A stretch of 64,000 nt of DNA from CPC320 sp002684375 (GCA_965662545.1 CBFIHZ010000014.1:1-64000), one strand, 5' to 3'. Positions 9,140-18,518 are shown, numbered from the stretch's first letter. The notes: a model not told the origin generated them from the letters alone. Translations and numbers: made by a program.

Positions 9140-11017
9140 ATGGGATTTTCATCTGTTGAGGATGTGCGTGCGATTGAGCAGGAAACACCTTGGAGCGAAC
9201 GCGACCTGCCCGCAACAGTGTATGATTTGCTGGATAAAACCGCGAGTAAGATGCCGGATGCCAATGCGGTCAGTTTTCAGCTTATGTCGGGTGCAAACAG
9301 TAAGGCTGAAACCCTCAGTTGGTCGCAGTTGCGCGCGCAGGTGACCCAGGCGGCAAATTTGTTTTCCCGACTTGGGATTGGCGAAAACGATGTGGTGGCT
9401 TTTGTTTTGCCCAATTCAATGGAAACCGTGGTGGCCCTTTTAGGTGGCGCGGTTGCTGGGATCGTTAGCCCGATCAATCCGCTGCTGTCGCCAGAACATA
9501 TTGGCGGGCTTCTGCGCGAGACGGGCGCCACCGTTGTGGTGACGCTGAAAGCGTTTCCCAAAACGGACGTCGCCCAAAAAACCGCTGAAGCGGTTCGGTT
9601 GGCTCCGGCTGTGACGACGGTTCTCGAAGTTGATTTGCTGCGCTATCTGACGCCGCCTAAAAGCTGGATTGTGCCGCTGGTCCGACCCAAAAATCCGGTG
9701 CAACATCACGCACAGGTATTGGATTTCAGTGCCGAAGTCTCACGCCAAAATACCGCTTTGGACTTTGCTGCAAGCACGGGTGACCGCGTGGCAGCGTATT
9801 TTCACACTGGGGGTACCACGGGGACGCCGAAGGTGGCGCAATTGCGTTACAAGGGTCTGATTTATAATGGTTGGCTGGTTGGCACCTATGTATTTGATAA
9901 CAGCGACAATGTGATCTGCCCCTTGCCGCTTTTTCACGTTCTGGCCGCGGTTCCGGTGCTGATGGGGGCCGTATTTTCCGGGGCCCATCTGGTTTTTCCA
10001 ACGCCGGCTGGCTATCGGGGCGAGGGGGTTTTCGATAATTTCTGGGCTTTGGTCGAGCGTTGGGAAATCAGTCTTATCATCTCGGTTCCAACCGCAATCT
10101 CAGCCTTGATGCAACGGCCGGTCAATGCGGATATTTCGTCTGTGAAAAAAGCCATCGTGGGATCTTCGCCCTTGCCTCGCGATTTGTTTAAACGCTTCCA
10201 AGAGGCGTCTGGAGTGAATATTCTGGAAGCCTACGGAATGACCGAGGCGACCTGTATGCTCTCGACCAACCCACCGGACGGAGAAAAGAAAATTGGCTCG
10301 GTTGGCGTGGCAACCCCTTATACTGAAATTAAGATCATCAAGGAAACCCCAGAGGGATTAGTTGAATGCGCCACTGACGAAATTGGCGAGATCTGTGCGG
10401 CCAATCCGGGTATTTGGGCCGGCAACACCTACACCGAGGCTGCAAAAAACGTCGGGCTTTATTTTCAGGATAAATACCTGCGCACGGGTGATTTGGGCCG
10501 GTTTGATAGCGATGGCTATCTTTGGATTACCGGGCGGTCCAAAGACCTTATTATTCGCGGCGGCCATAATATTGATCCCGGCCTGATTGAAGAGGCGCTG
10601 TTGGGGCATAAAGACGTCGCTTTCGCCGGTGCCATTGGACAGCCCTGCCCGCACTCAGGAGAGTTGCCTTGCGCGTATGTTGAACTGGTTGCCGGGGCGA
10701 TGGTGACCGCGGATCAGTTGACCGCTTATTGTCAAGAGCATGTTACCGAACGCGCCGCCCAGCCAAAATATATTGAGGTCATTGAGACCCTGCCTAAAAC
10801 GGCAGTTGGCAAAGTGTTCAAACCTGATTTGCGTAAAATGGCTATTCGCCGCGTGTATAATGCAGCGTTTGAGGCGTCGGCATCTTCGGCGCAGGTGGAA
10901 AGGGTCATTGAAGATAAAGCCCGTGGGCTTGTTGCTCTGGTTGGTAGAGGGGCTGACGAGGCAGAAGTGCAGTCAGTGTTGGGCAGCTATGAACGCCCGT
11001 GGGACTGGGCTGAATAG
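9140..11017 (+). CDS. AMP-forming acyl-CoA synthetase
   Basis: ANL-superfamily ligase of 625 residues that activates a carboxylic acid via an acyl-adenylate and transfers it to CoA. Diagnostic motifs are the P-loop HTGGTTGTPKVAQ (about residue 218), YGMTEATCM (about 365), the hinge TGDLGRFDSDGYLWITGRSKDLI (about 454) and the catalytic lysine in PKTAVGKVFKPDLR near the C-terminus. A ribosome-binding site (GGGGGAGAGAAGAG) precedes the ATG. The length is somewhat above the usual 520-560 residues because of a C-terminal extension after the catalytic lysine. It probably uses a medium- or long-chain fatty acid, but the substrate is not readable. It is not in an obvious operon. Confidence 0.88.
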   Translation: MGFSSVEDVRAIEQETPWSERDLPATVYDLLDKTASKMPDANAVSFQLMSGANSKAETLSWSQLRAQVTQAANLFSRLGIGENDVVAFVLPNSMETVVALLGGAVAGIVSPINPLLSPEHIGGLLRETGATVVVTLKAFPKTDVAQKTAEAVRLAPAVTTVLEVDLLRYLTPPKSWIVPLVRPKNPVQHHAQVLDFSAEVSRQNTALDFAASTGDRVAAYFHTGGTTGTPKVAQLRYKGLIYNGWLVGTYVFDNSDNVICPLPLFHVLAAVPVLMGAVFSGAHLVFPTPAGYRGEGVFDNFWALVERWEISLIISVPTAISALMQRPVNADISSVKKAIVGSSPLPRDLFKRFQEASGVNILEAYGMTEATCMLSTNPPDGEKKIGSVGVATPYTEIKIIKETPEGLVECATDEIGEICAANPGIWAGNTYTEAAKNVGLYFQDKYLRTGDLGRFDSDGYLWITGRSKDLIIRGGHNIDPGLIEEALLGHKDVAFAGAIGQPCPHSGELPCAYVELVAGAMVTADQLTAYCQEHVTERAAQPKYIEVIETLPKTAVGKVFKPDLRKMAIRRVYNAAFEASASSAQVERVIEDKARGLVALVGRGADEAEVQSVLGSYERPWDWAE

Positions 11018-11035
11018 GCCCGGCTGGACAGGCTC

Positions 11036-11833
11036 TTAGCAGGGCCGCATCGCGGCGATGAACTGGTAATAGCTTTGGGTGCCGCCTGCGTCGGTATAGG
11101 CGCGGTTAAGCCGGCTTTTTGCGTGGAAGACAGCTACAGTATCCTCATGATACGCGGCGGGAATACGGGTTTTCCCAAGGCGTATATCCTGCACATAGGC
11201 TTCATAGGCGGCGGTGGCGCGGCGGGAAAAATTGCTATCCGCCGTGGTGCTCAGCGGGTTAAGGTGCAGTTGATAGGCCGCTTGGGACACCGGCACTGCG
11301 TTGCCATATAGGGCCACAACTTCCAGGCTGTGCATGATATCCTGTGAGGGGCGGTTGATAAACGGTCCGGCGTGCATCCGCGACACCACGGGGTGAAAAC
11401 TTGCACCCGAGCGCGCGAAATCGGCAAATGACAGGCTGTTTTGCAACGGCAGGCGCAGGATTTCCTGCCCCTGATCCAATATAGAGGTCGATCCGAAAGC
11501 GGCTCCGAATTTTTGCGCCAAGGGTAAAAGCTCGGCCAGATACAGATCTTCCCATGTGTCATCTGCATCTAGAAAGGCGACATAATCTGCCTTTGCCGCC
11601 TGCAATGCACGGTTGCGGGCAGGGCCTGCACCCGAGCGTACCTCTGCAGAGGTGGCAATGGTAATGTTTTGGGCTTGACCAGCCAAATAGGTGTAATCCT
11701 GTCCGTCATCTGGTGCAATCACGACCTGCACTTGCGCCATCGGCACCCCTGCATTGCGGATGGATGCAACCGCCCGCGCAATTGTTTCATGGGCGTGATA
11801 CGCGGGTATAATAACCGAGATGTGCGGGGTCAT
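11036..11833 (-). CDS. Glycosyltransferase family 2 protein
   Basis: A 265-residue GT-A fold transferase starting with ISVIIPAYHAHETI, then a GAGPARNRAL loop and the DxD-like metal/nucleotide-sugar motif LDADDTWED near residue 95. It probably adds a sugar to an envelope or secreted glycan; donor and acceptor are unknown. Its ATG overlaps the stop of the upstream enolase-superfamily gene by 4 bases (ATGA), so the two are translationally coupled. No other glycan genes are directly adjacent; the galU-manCB block is about 4 kb away on the other strand. Confidence 0.85.
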   Translation of the reverse strand: MTPHISVIIPAYHAHETIARAVASIRNAGVPMAQVQVVIAPDDGQDYTYLAGQAQNITIATSAEVRSGAGPARNRALQAAKADYVAFLDADDTWEDLYLAELLPLAQKFGAAFGSTSILDQGQEILRLPLQNSLSFADFARSGASFHPVVSRMHAGPFINRPSQDIMHSLEVVALYGNAVPVSQAAYQLHLNPLSTTADSNFSRRATAAYEAYVQDIRLGKTRIPAAYHEDTVAVFHAKSRLNRAYTDAGGTQSYYQFIAAMRPC

Positions 11834-13062
11834 TGTGGCGCCGGCGGAGCGCCGCCCAAAAAGGCATTGCCGGTTTGATAGTTGCAGGGGTCTTCCTGCA
11901 TCTCAAGATGCAGTCCAGACCCATGGTAAGGATGGGCGCGGGCCAGTGCCTCGTCGAGCTGTATGCCCAAGCCAGGAGTTTCCGGGGCGGTGACATAGCC
12001 GTTTTCCACGCAAAGTGTGCTGCGGATCAATGCGGCATGAAACGGGGTTTCGATGGTTTCGGCCATCAATAGATTGGGGGTTGAGACAGCCAGCTGGATG
12101 TTAGCCGCCCATTCCACGGGCCCTGCATAAAGGTGTGGCGCGAGCTGTGCGTTGAACACTTCTGCGAGGGCTGCGATTTTTTTGGCCTCCCACAGTCCGC
12201 CGGCCCGTCCTAGGGCCGGTTGCAAGATTGCGGCACCACCGGTTTGTAAGAGCGTCGCAAACTCGGCCTTGGTGGTCAGGCGTTCGCCGGCAGCAACAGG
12301 GATACGCACGGCTTCGGCGATTTTGCAAAATTCGAGCAGGTTATCGGGTGGGATCGGTTCTTCGAACCACAAAGGGCTATAGGGCTCAAGTGCCTGCCCA
12401 AGCCGGATCGCCCCGGCGGAGCTGAATTGGCCATGGGTGCCGAATAACAGATCGGCTCGATCGCCGATGGCGCCGCGTATCGCTTTGCAAAATGCAACCG
12501 ACAGCGTGATATCTGATTGTGCCGGCATATGCCCGCCGCGCACTGTATAAGGACCTGCCGGATCGAATTTCACGGCCGTATAGCCACGCTGTACACAATC
12601 AGCCGCACTTTCGGCGGCCATCTCGGGCGAGGTCCAAAACGCAACAGGGTCATGATGAGGCAGCGGATAGAGATAGGTATAGGCACGGATGCGATTGTTC
12701 ATTTTACCACCCAGCAGCGCCCAGACCGGCCTGTTTCGATGCTTGCCAAGAATATCCCAACAGGCAATTTCAAGGCCGGAAAATGCCCCCATCACCGTTA
12801 GGTCGGGGCGTTGCGTAAACCCGCTGGAATAGACACGGCGAAACATTTTCTCGATGTTTTCAGGGTGCTCGTTTTGCATATGACGCGCGAAAACGTCTGC
12901 AATGACGTGGGTCATCGCCTTTGGACCAACCGACGCGGCATAGCATTCGCCCCAGCCGACAAGGCCGGTATCGGTGGTCAGTTTGACCAGTATCCAATAG
13001 CGCCCGCCCCAGCCCGGTGCAGGGGGCGCGGTGACAATGACCTCAAGATCTTGCAGTTTCAT
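11830..13062 (-). CDS. Mandelate racemase/muconate lactonizing enzyme family protein (sugar-acid dehydratase-like)
   Basis: A 410-residue enolase-superfamily protein related to sugar-acid dehydratases of the RspA/galactonate type. Visible family blocks are an N-terminal capping region, the catalytic-lysine strand AVKFDPAGPY, the second metal-ligand strand WFEEPIPPDN, the third ligand block AAGERLTT and the late APHLYAGP block. Where relatives have an acidic first metal ligand (as in DFHGR), this protein reads GTHGQ (codons at 12427-12441), so one of the three carboxylate ligands seems absent. It is coupled to the downstream glycosyltransferase. Likely a dehydratase or epimerase on a sugar acid, but activity is uncertain. 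Confidence 0.8.
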   Translation of the reverse strand: MKLQDLEVIVTAPPAPGWGGRYWILVKLTTDTGLVGWGECYAASVGPKAMTHVIADVFARHMQNEHPENIEKMFRRVYSSGFTQRPDLTVMGAFSGLEIACWDILGKHRNRPVWALLGGKMNNRIRAYTYLYPLPHHDPVAFWTSPEMAAESAADCVQRGYTAVKFDPAGPYTVRGGHMPAQSDITLSVAFCKAIRGAIGDRADLLFGTHGQFSSAGAIRLGQALEPYSPLWFEEPIPPDNLLEFCKIAEAVRIPVAAGERLTTKAEFATLLQTGGAAILQPALGRAGGLWEAKKIAALAEVFNAQLAPHLYAGPVEWAANIQLAVSTPNLLMAETIETPFHAALIRSTLCVENGYVTAPETPGLGIQLDEALARAHPYHGSGLHLEMQEDPCNYQTGNAFLGGAPPAPQ

Positions 13063-13200
13063 AGGTGTGCCTTTTGATGGTCTGTTTGCAGCTTAGGCTA
13101 GATTAGACCCCGGTTATTGCGGCGCGCACAAGAGGTCGCCACGATGGTTTCTGATTGCGATGTGAAATGCAATGCCAAGTTTCATGCTTGTGCAAAGACA

Positions 13201-14412
13201 TCAGGCCTTTGCAGACAGCTGCAGACGCCAAAACAATCCCAGCCCCAACGCCATCAACAGCGCCGACACCAAAAAGGGAGCGCCCGGCAGATACACCAGA
13301 GCGTCACCGCTTGAGAAATGGGCGAAAATTTGGGTCATGGCAAGCAGGGCAATCATGGTTGCAAACGCGTTCAAACTGGCCAAAACACCCTGAAGTGCGC
13401 CTTGGCTTTCTGTCCCCACGGCACGCGACATAATTGCCTGCAGCGCTGGTGTTCCGATGGATCCGAGGGCTGCCAGCGGGGTAAGCGCCAACAGCAGGGT
13501 GCCATCTCCGACCAATGCGATCATTGCCAGCGTTGGAATCTGTATAATCAATCCCAGCTTGACCGTTTTACTATCCCCCAGATAGCGGTTGGCAAGCCGG
13601 ATCAAAACTGCCTGCACCAACACCGTGGAGCCGCCATATACCGCCAACGAGACGCCGATTAACCCCGGCGACCAGTCAAAGCGTTCGGTGGTATAATACA
13701 CCCAGATTGCCGGATAGACCGCAACGCTGATGTAGAAACAAAAGCTGACCCATAACAACGCGGTAAGATCCTTAAACTGGCCGATATAGCGAAACGCGCT
13801 CAACGGATTAGCGCGGCGCCATTCAAAGGCCCGGCGGGTGCTGGCCGTTAGGCTTTCGCGCAAAACCACTGCGCCAAACAAGGCGTTGGCCAGTGCCAAA
13901 AGTCCGGCCGCATAAAACGGGGCACGGGTGCCAAATTCGACCAAAGCCCCGCCCAAAAGCGGCCCAAGCACGAAGCCGATACCAAATCCGGCGCTGATCA
14001 GGCCAAAGTTACCTGCCTTTTCATCGGGTTTTGAAATGTCCGCGATATAGGCTGCAGCCGTTGATTGCGTGGCAGAACTGATGCCGCCAATAATTCGCCC
14101 AAACAACAAAAGCCAGATGCCGCCAGCCAGTGCCATAATCAGATAGCCAAGCGCCATGATCACCAATGTCACCAGCAAAAGCGGTTTTCGGCCGTATTGG
14201 TCGGACAAGCTGCCCAGCATAGGTCCGAATAGGAATTGCATCAGCGAAAATAGCATGGCCATAATGCCGCCCCAGATTGCCGCCTGGCCAAGGGTGGCTG
14301 TGGGTAGAACTTCAAGCAGCAATTGCGGCATGACAGGTATGATGAGCCCGATCCCCATCGCATCAATAACGACGGTCATCACAATAAAGAAAATGGGAAG
14401 TTTGGGTGTCAA
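13201..14412 (-). CDS. MFS efflux transporter of the TetA type
   Basis: A 403-residue, 12-helix major facilitator. The N-terminus IPVMPQLLLEV and the loop GPMLGSLSDQYGRKPLLL (motif A, about residues 62-80) are characteristic of the TCR/Tet proton-antiport group; GGISSATQSTAAAYIADIS in helix 4 also fits. It would pump a small amphiphilic compound out of the cytoplasm. No TetR-type repressor is adjacent, so a tetracycline substrate should not be assumed. It lies 18 bases downstream of the PcaD-like hydrolase gene on the same strand, so they are probably co-transcribed. Confidence 0.87.
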   Translation of the reverse strand: MTPKLPIFFIVMTVVIDAMGIGLIIPVMPQLLLEVLPTATLGQAAIWGGIMAMLFSLMQFLFGPMLGSLSDQYGRKPLLLVTLVIMALGYLIMALAGGIWLLLFGRIIGGISSATQSTAAAYIADISKPDEKAGNFGLISAGFGIGFVLGPLLGGALVEFGTRAPFYAAGLLALANALFGAVVLRESLTASTRRAFEWRRANPLSAFRYIGQFKDLTALLWVSFCFYISVAVYPAIWVYYTTERFDWSPGLIGVSLAVYGGSTVLVQAVLIRLANRYLGDSKTVKLGLIIQIPTLAMIALVGDGTLLLALTPLAALGSIGTPALQAIMSRAVGTESQGALQGVLASLNAFATMIALLAMTQIFAHFSSGDALVYLPGAPFLVSALLMALGLGLFWRLQLSAKA

Positions 14413-14430
14413 AGCTGTGCCTTACAGGTT

Positions 14431-15219
14431 CTAAAGATGGCCGATATCGACCATGAAATCCGTGAGGTGTTTGGCATAATCGGCCGGTTGCTCAACGCAG
14501 GGCAGATGCCCGGCATTGCGCATCAGCTGAAACTTGGAACCGGGGATCAGTTCAACGGTTTCGCGCACCAGATCCGGCGGTGTAGAGCCGTCTTCGCTGC
14601 CGGCGATTCCCAAGGTTGGCAATCGCAATCCACTGGTTGGCGTATAGAAATCGGTGCCGCTGATCGCAGCCGAGCAGCCCATATAGCCAGCATCGGGTTG
14701 ACGCACCAGCATGTTGCGCCAAAGCGCCAATTCAGGCTGGTCGCGAAATCCATCCGAGAACCAACGCTCCAGAATACTATCGGCCAGCGCTTCAATCCCG
14801 CCGGCTTTGACGGCGGCAATGCGGTCGTCCCACATCGCGGGTTGGCCGATCTTGGCGGCGGTGTTCGACAGCACCATCGCCCGAAGCAGATCCAACCGTT
14901 TTATGGCCAAGCCCTGCGCGATCATGCCGCCGATCGACAGACCGACAAACAGGCAGTTTTTGACGTCAAGATGATCCAGAAGTGCCTCAATCTCCCGCAC
15001 CAAAGCCCCCATTGAATAGGCGCCCTTCGGACACGATGATAGCCCGTGGCCGCGTTTGTCATAGCGGATGATCCTCAGCCCTTTTGGCAGATGCGGCAAG
15101 ATCGGATCCCACAACCGCAAATCGGTTCCAAGAGAATTGGCAAACACCACTGGTGCACCTTGCGGATCGCCATCGTCACGGTAATGCAATTGCACGTCAT
15201 CGGTTGCAAACAGGTTCAT
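14431..15219 (-). CDS. pcaD: Alpha/beta hydrolase, probable 3-oxoadipate enol-lactonase
   Basis: A 262-residue alpha/beta hydrolase with nucleophile elbow VGLSIGGMIAQG, acid region GSEDGSTPP and a C-terminal AGHLPCVEQP holding the catalytic histidine. The block LSIGGMIAQGLA with FANSLGTDLRLWD near the N-terminus is typical of PcaD, which opens beta-ketoadipate enol-lactone in aromatic catabolism. The longer in-frame ORF begins at 15372, but the ATG at 15219 matches the family start and has a GTGAG sequence upstream. No other pca ortholog is adjacent (the CMD protein at 17277 is a different subgroup), so the substrate could be a related lactone or ester. Confidence 0.75.
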   Translation of the reverse strand: MNLFATDDVQLHYRDDGDPQGAPVVFANSLGTDLRLWDPILPHLPKGLRIIRYDKRGHGLSSCPKGAYSMGALVREIEALLDHLDVKNCLFVGLSIGGMIAQGLAIKRLDLLRAMVLSNTAAKIGQPAMWDDRIAAVKAGGIEALADSILERWFSDGFRDQPELALWRNMLVRQPDAGYMGCSAAISGTDFYTPTSGLRLPTLGIAGSEDGSTPPDLVRETVELIPGSKFQLMRNAGHLPCVEQPADYAKHLTDFMVDIGHL

Positions 15220-15400
15220 TCGGGTCTCACGTTTTTCACAGGGTTGCGGACAGGCTGCACGCAGGATCGGTGGCACATTGTCGCGGAGTTGCGCAGATGT
15301 CCAGACTGGTATTAGGCCAGGTGTGTCACTGGCCGTGTTGTGCTGATATAGGCGGGATCCCATCATCAGCAAGGAACCCTGCTATACCATTTGTTACAGA

Positions 15401-15778
15401 GTGCGAACCCTTCTCGGAGCGGTTTTTTGTGGGGCCGTGCGGTGGCGTGGTAAGGGCTCGGTGATTTGGTCTGGGCATTGCCACTGCAAAATTTGCCGCG
15501 ACGCCTGCCCGGTGGCCTTAAACAGCTGGATTTGGCTGGCGCGCCAAAACATCACTTGGCAGGGGACGCGGCGGGTCTATTACAGCAGCCTCTTAGTGAA
15601 ACGGGGTTTTTATCTTCGTTGCTGGGCGGCGTTGTTTTATGACAGGGCGCAACGACGTGACAAAACGGATCTTTATGCAGTCAGTTTAGACTGTCGTGAA
15701 CAATTTGAGCCACAAGCGTATTATCACTATGCAGGGCGGCAAAATTGGATCACACTCCATGATGGGCTTCCTAAATAG
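15401..15778 (+). CDS. GFA-like (glutathione-dependent formaldehyde-activating family) protein with lost zinc ligands
   Basis: A 125-residue protein, GTG start, following the GFA/CENP-V fold pattern: an N-terminal CxCGAVRW-like strand, the CxCxxC loop (Cys27, Cys29, Cys32 in GHCHCKICRD) and a later RGFxxxCxxxLxY strand. Two structural zinc cysteines are replaced: the first Cys of the N-terminal CxCG pair is Val (AVFCGAV), and the first Cys of the late CxxC pair is Tyr (FYLRCW). The catalytic-type CxCxxC loop is kept. The frame is intact with no stop, so it is either a divergent family member or an early decaying copy. Function unknown; it probably does not bind both zinc ions. Confidence 0.6.
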   Translation: MRTLLGAVFCGAVRWRGKGSVIWSGHCHCKICRDACPVALNSWIWLARQNITWQGTRRVYYSSLLVKRGFYLRCWAALFYDRAQRRDKTDLYAVSLDCREQFEPQAYYHYAGRQNWITLHDGLPK

Positions 15779-15822
15779 CCGTGCGGGGGGTGAAACTCCG
15801 ACGGACAGAATGTGAGGATAAG

Positions 15823-17280
15823 ATGCGTGAAGTAAAGGGGTATTGGCAGAACTATATCGATGGCGCCTGGGTCGATGGTGGGGCCGGAAGGATTGACGTG
15901 ATCAATCCTGGCACAGGGGAAAAAATTGCTGAACAGGCGCTGGCTGATGCCAGAGATGTGGACCTTGCGGTGCAAGCGGCCAAACGGGTGCATTCCACGG
16001 GTGTGCTGACCGATATGCGCCCAGTCGAGCGCGGGCGCATTGTACAGGCGATGGGTCGGTATCTTTTGGAGCACCTGGAGGAAATTGCGGCTCTGCTAAG
16101 CCTTGAACAGGGCAAGCCGATCTGGGAGGCTCGGATCGAGGTGACCGGGGCTGCGCGGTATTTCGAATATTACGGCAATCAGGCCGAAACTCTTGAAGGC
16201 CGGTCTATCCCGCTGGGGGCAGGGTATTTTGATTTCACGACGGATGAACCTTACGGAGTCTCGGCCCAGATTATACCATGGAATTTTCCGGTCGAGATGA
16301 CCGCGCGCTCGCTGTCTGCGGCGCTGACCACCGGCAATACGGTGGTGGTCAAACCACCCGAGATGACCCCGCTGAGCAACGCCTGGTTCGCCCATGCAGC
16401 TGAAGCTGTTGGTCTGCCTAAAGGGGCGGTCAATTTAGTATGTGGATATGGTCACCAGGCGGGCGCAGCCCTGTCGGCGCATCCCGATATCAATCAGGTG
16501 GTATTTACCGGGTCGGTGGCCACGGGGATCGCCATCGCCTCTGCCGCCGCAAAAAATGTGGTGCCCTGCGTGCTGGAACTGGGCGGAAAATCGGCTGCGA
16601 TTGTGCACAGTGATGCTGATCTTGTGGCAATGGAAACAGATATTCGCAAGGGAATTTTCATCAATGCTGGACAGGTCTGTTCGGCGATGTCGCGGATTAT
16701 AGTGCATGAGAGCCGCCATGATGAGTTGGTGCAGCGCGCGGTGTCAATTGCCGAATCATTGTCGGTGGGGCCTGGGGCGGATCGGCAGACATTTGGCGCA
16801 AACATGGGCCCGATGGTCAGCGTCAAACAACGCGACCGCGCTGCCGGATTGGTTTCAGAGGCGGTGTCACAGGGCGCCAAGCTTGTCACTGGTGGCCGCG
16901 CGATGAATATCCCCGGGGCATTTTTGCAACCGACCGTTCTGGCTGAGGTGACCCCCGAGATGACGATTGCCCAGACCGAAGTGTTTGGGCCTGTGTTATC
17001 AGTATTGCGCTTCCGCGAGGATGCTGAGGCGATTGAGATCGCCAATGGCACCGACTATGGTCTTGTCGGTGGTGTCTTTACCCGCGATCTTGATCGGGCC
17101 ACGCAGGTGGCGCGCAAAATTCGTGCGGGGCAGGTCTTTGTCAACGAATGGTTTGCAGGCGGTGTCGAAACGCCGTTTGGCGGCTATGGCAAATCTGGCT
17201 ATGGTCGCGAGAAGGGGCGAGAAGCCCTTTGGAACTATGTGCAAACCAAAAATATCGCAATTAAACTCAAGAGGACATGA
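15823..17280 (+). CDS. NAD(P)-dependent aldehyde dehydrogenase
   Basis: A 485-residue member of the ALDH superfamily that oxidises an aldehyde to its acid. Visible motifs: IIPWNFPVEM, the cofactor loop VVFTGSVATG, the general-base strand LELGGKSAAIV, and the nucleophile cysteine in NAGQVCSAMSR; the C-terminal block FGGYGKSGYGREKG is also typical. The ATG at 15823 follows GTGAGGATAAG and is preferred to a start at 15781. Similarity is closest to betaine-aldehyde/gamma-aminobutyraldehyde type enzymes, but the substrate is not readable. It overlaps the next gene by 4 bases, so the pair is probably functionally linked. Confidence 0.88.
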   Translation: MREVKGYWQNYIDGAWVDGGAGRIDVINPGTGEKIAEQALADARDVDLAVQAAKRVHSTGVLTDMRPVERGRIVQAMGRYLLEHLEEIAALLSLEQGKPIWEARIEVTGAARYFEYYGNQAETLEGRSIPLGAGYFDFTTDEPYGVSAQIIPWNFPVEMTARSLSAALTTGNTVVVKPPEMTPLSNAWFAHAAEAVGLPKGAVNLVCGYGHQAGAALSAHPDINQVVFTGSVATGIAIASAAAKNVVPCVLELGGKSAAIVHSDADLVAMETDIRKGIFINAGQVCSAMSRIIVHESRHDELVQRAVSIAESLSVGPGADRQTFGANMGPMVSVKQRDRAAGLVSEAVSQGAKLVTGGRAMNIPGAFLQPTVLAEVTPEMTIAQTEVFGPVLSVLRFREDAEAIEIANGTDYGLVGGVFTRDLDRATQVARKIRAGQVFVNEWFAGGVETPFGGYGKSGYGREKGREALWNYVQTKNIAIKLKRT

Positions 17281-17663
17281 TGGCTGATTTATTTAACGAA
17301 GATCTTTTTCTGAAAGGGCTTGAACAACGCAAGGCCACTCTGGGTGCTGAGTATGTGGAAAAAAACCTTGCGGCCGCAGATGATTTCACCCGTCCGTTTC
17401 AAGAGGCAATGACCGCTTGGTGCTGGGGCTTTGGTTGGGGCGATGAGGTGATCGACGCCAAAACCCGGTCAATGATGAACTTGTCGATGCTCGGCGCTTT
17501 GGGCAAGATGCACGAATGGGAAATTCATTGTCGTGGAGCGGTGACCAATGGTGTGACAGAGCAAGAAATCCGGGCTATTATCCATGTGATTGGGATTTAT
17601 TGTGGCGTGCCGCAGGCGCTTGAGTGTTTTCGCGCCGCCAAAAAAGTTCTAGAGTTGCCGTGA
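17277..17663 (+). CDS. Carboxymuconolactone decarboxylase (CMD) family protein
   Basis: A 128-residue all-helical protein of the CMD/AhpD fold. The block GALGKMHEWEIHCRGAVTNG followed by EIRAIIHVIGIYCGVPQALE matches the PcaC-like subgroup rather than AhpD, which has a CxxC pair. The ATGATG at its start overlaps the stop of the aldehyde dehydrogenase, showing translational coupling. PcaC decarboxylates gamma-carboxymuconolactone, but without the rest of a pca operon its role here could be another decarboxylation or isomerisation next to an aldehyde oxidation. High confidence in family, low in reaction. Confidence 0.8.
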   Translation: MMADLFNEDLFLKGLEQRKATLGAEYVEKNLAAADDFTRPFQEAMTAWCWGFGWGDEVIDAKTRSMMNLSMLGALGKMHEWEIHCRGAVTNGVTEQEIRAIIHVIGIYCGVPQALECFRAAKKVLELP

Positions 17664-17814
17664 TGAAAACAGTAGATTTAACTTGGCGCTCATGAATTAT
17701 GGCATAAACATATTGAGATTCTTTGTTGCGCCGTTGCTGTTGCTTTCTCTGTGTGACACTGTTTTAATTAAGCGGCTGACGTTGTCGCCGTGCCCTAGCA
17801 AGCGAGTATAGATT

Positions 17815-18468
17815 ATGAGTGACTATTCCGCCCGCCGCAAGATTATGGTCGATACTCAGGTGCGCCCGTCAGATGTAACCAAATTTCCGATTATTGACGC
17901 AATGCTATCGGTGCCCCGAGAGCTGTTCGTGCCCCGCGCCGTAAAAGAAAGTGCCTATATTGGTGAGAATTGCAACCTGACCGCTGGTCGGGTTGTTCTT
18001 GAGCCGCGCACTTTGGCGAAAATGCTGGATGCGCTTGATATTCAGCGGAACGAACTGGTTCTCGATATTGGGTCCGGGTTGGGATATTCGTCTGCGGTGA
18101 TCGCGCGAATGGCTGAGGCTGTGGTGGCACTAGAGGAAGAAAGTGAGTTCGCCTCTGAGGCGGAGGGCTTGTTGAACGAAATAGGTGAAGACAGCGTCTT
18201 GGTACATTCGGGTGCCTTGGTTTCAGGGGCGGCACAGCATGGGCCGTTTGATGTCATTATTCTGCAAGGTGGGGTCGAGCAGGTCCCCGATGGCGTGCTT
18301 TCGCAATTGAAAGATGGCGGCAGGATCGCGGCGATTTTTATGGATGGCGCTCTTGGTGAAGTCCGTATCGGGTATAAGATTAATACTTTTTTGAATTGGA
18401 GATTCGCATTCAACGCTGGCGCGCCGATTTTGCCGGGATTTGAGAAAACTGCGGTGTTTGCATTCTGA
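17815..18468 (+). CDS. pcm: Protein-L-isoaspartate O-methyltransferase family protein
   Basis: A 217-residue SAM-dependent methyltransferase with motif I LDIGSGLGYSSAVIA (about residue 84), an N-terminal MVDTQVRPSDV segment and an RELFVP block, as in the alphaproteobacterial Pcm group. The family repairs isoaspartyl residues; this subgroup sits next to tolC in many Rhodobacteraceae, and its true substrate there is not well established. A tolC gene follows 50 bases downstream, and a PopZ-like gene after that, so the three probably form a unit. The 150-base gap upstream (17664-17814) probably carries the promoter. Confidence 0.88.
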   Translation: MSDYSARRKIMVDTQVRPSDVTKFPIIDAMLSVPRELFVPRAVKESAYIGENCNLTAGRVVLEPRTLAKMLDALDIQRNELVLDIGSGLGYSSAVIARMAEAVVALEEESEFASEAEGLLNEIGEDSVLVHSGALVSGAAQHGPFDVIILQGGVEQVPDGVLSQLKDGGRIAAIFMDGALGEVRIGYKINTFLNWRFAFNAGAPILPGFEKTAVFAF

Positions 18469-18518
18469 ACACGAAAGTCTCGCAGAATGTTTTGTTTGAG
18501 AAGATAAGAGGGAAGAGA

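Noticed and set aside
14323..15015. 230-residue frame on the plus strand over pcaD
   Set aside because: It lies fully opposite the MFS and PcaD-like genes and has no family features; it is a shadow of coding sequence.
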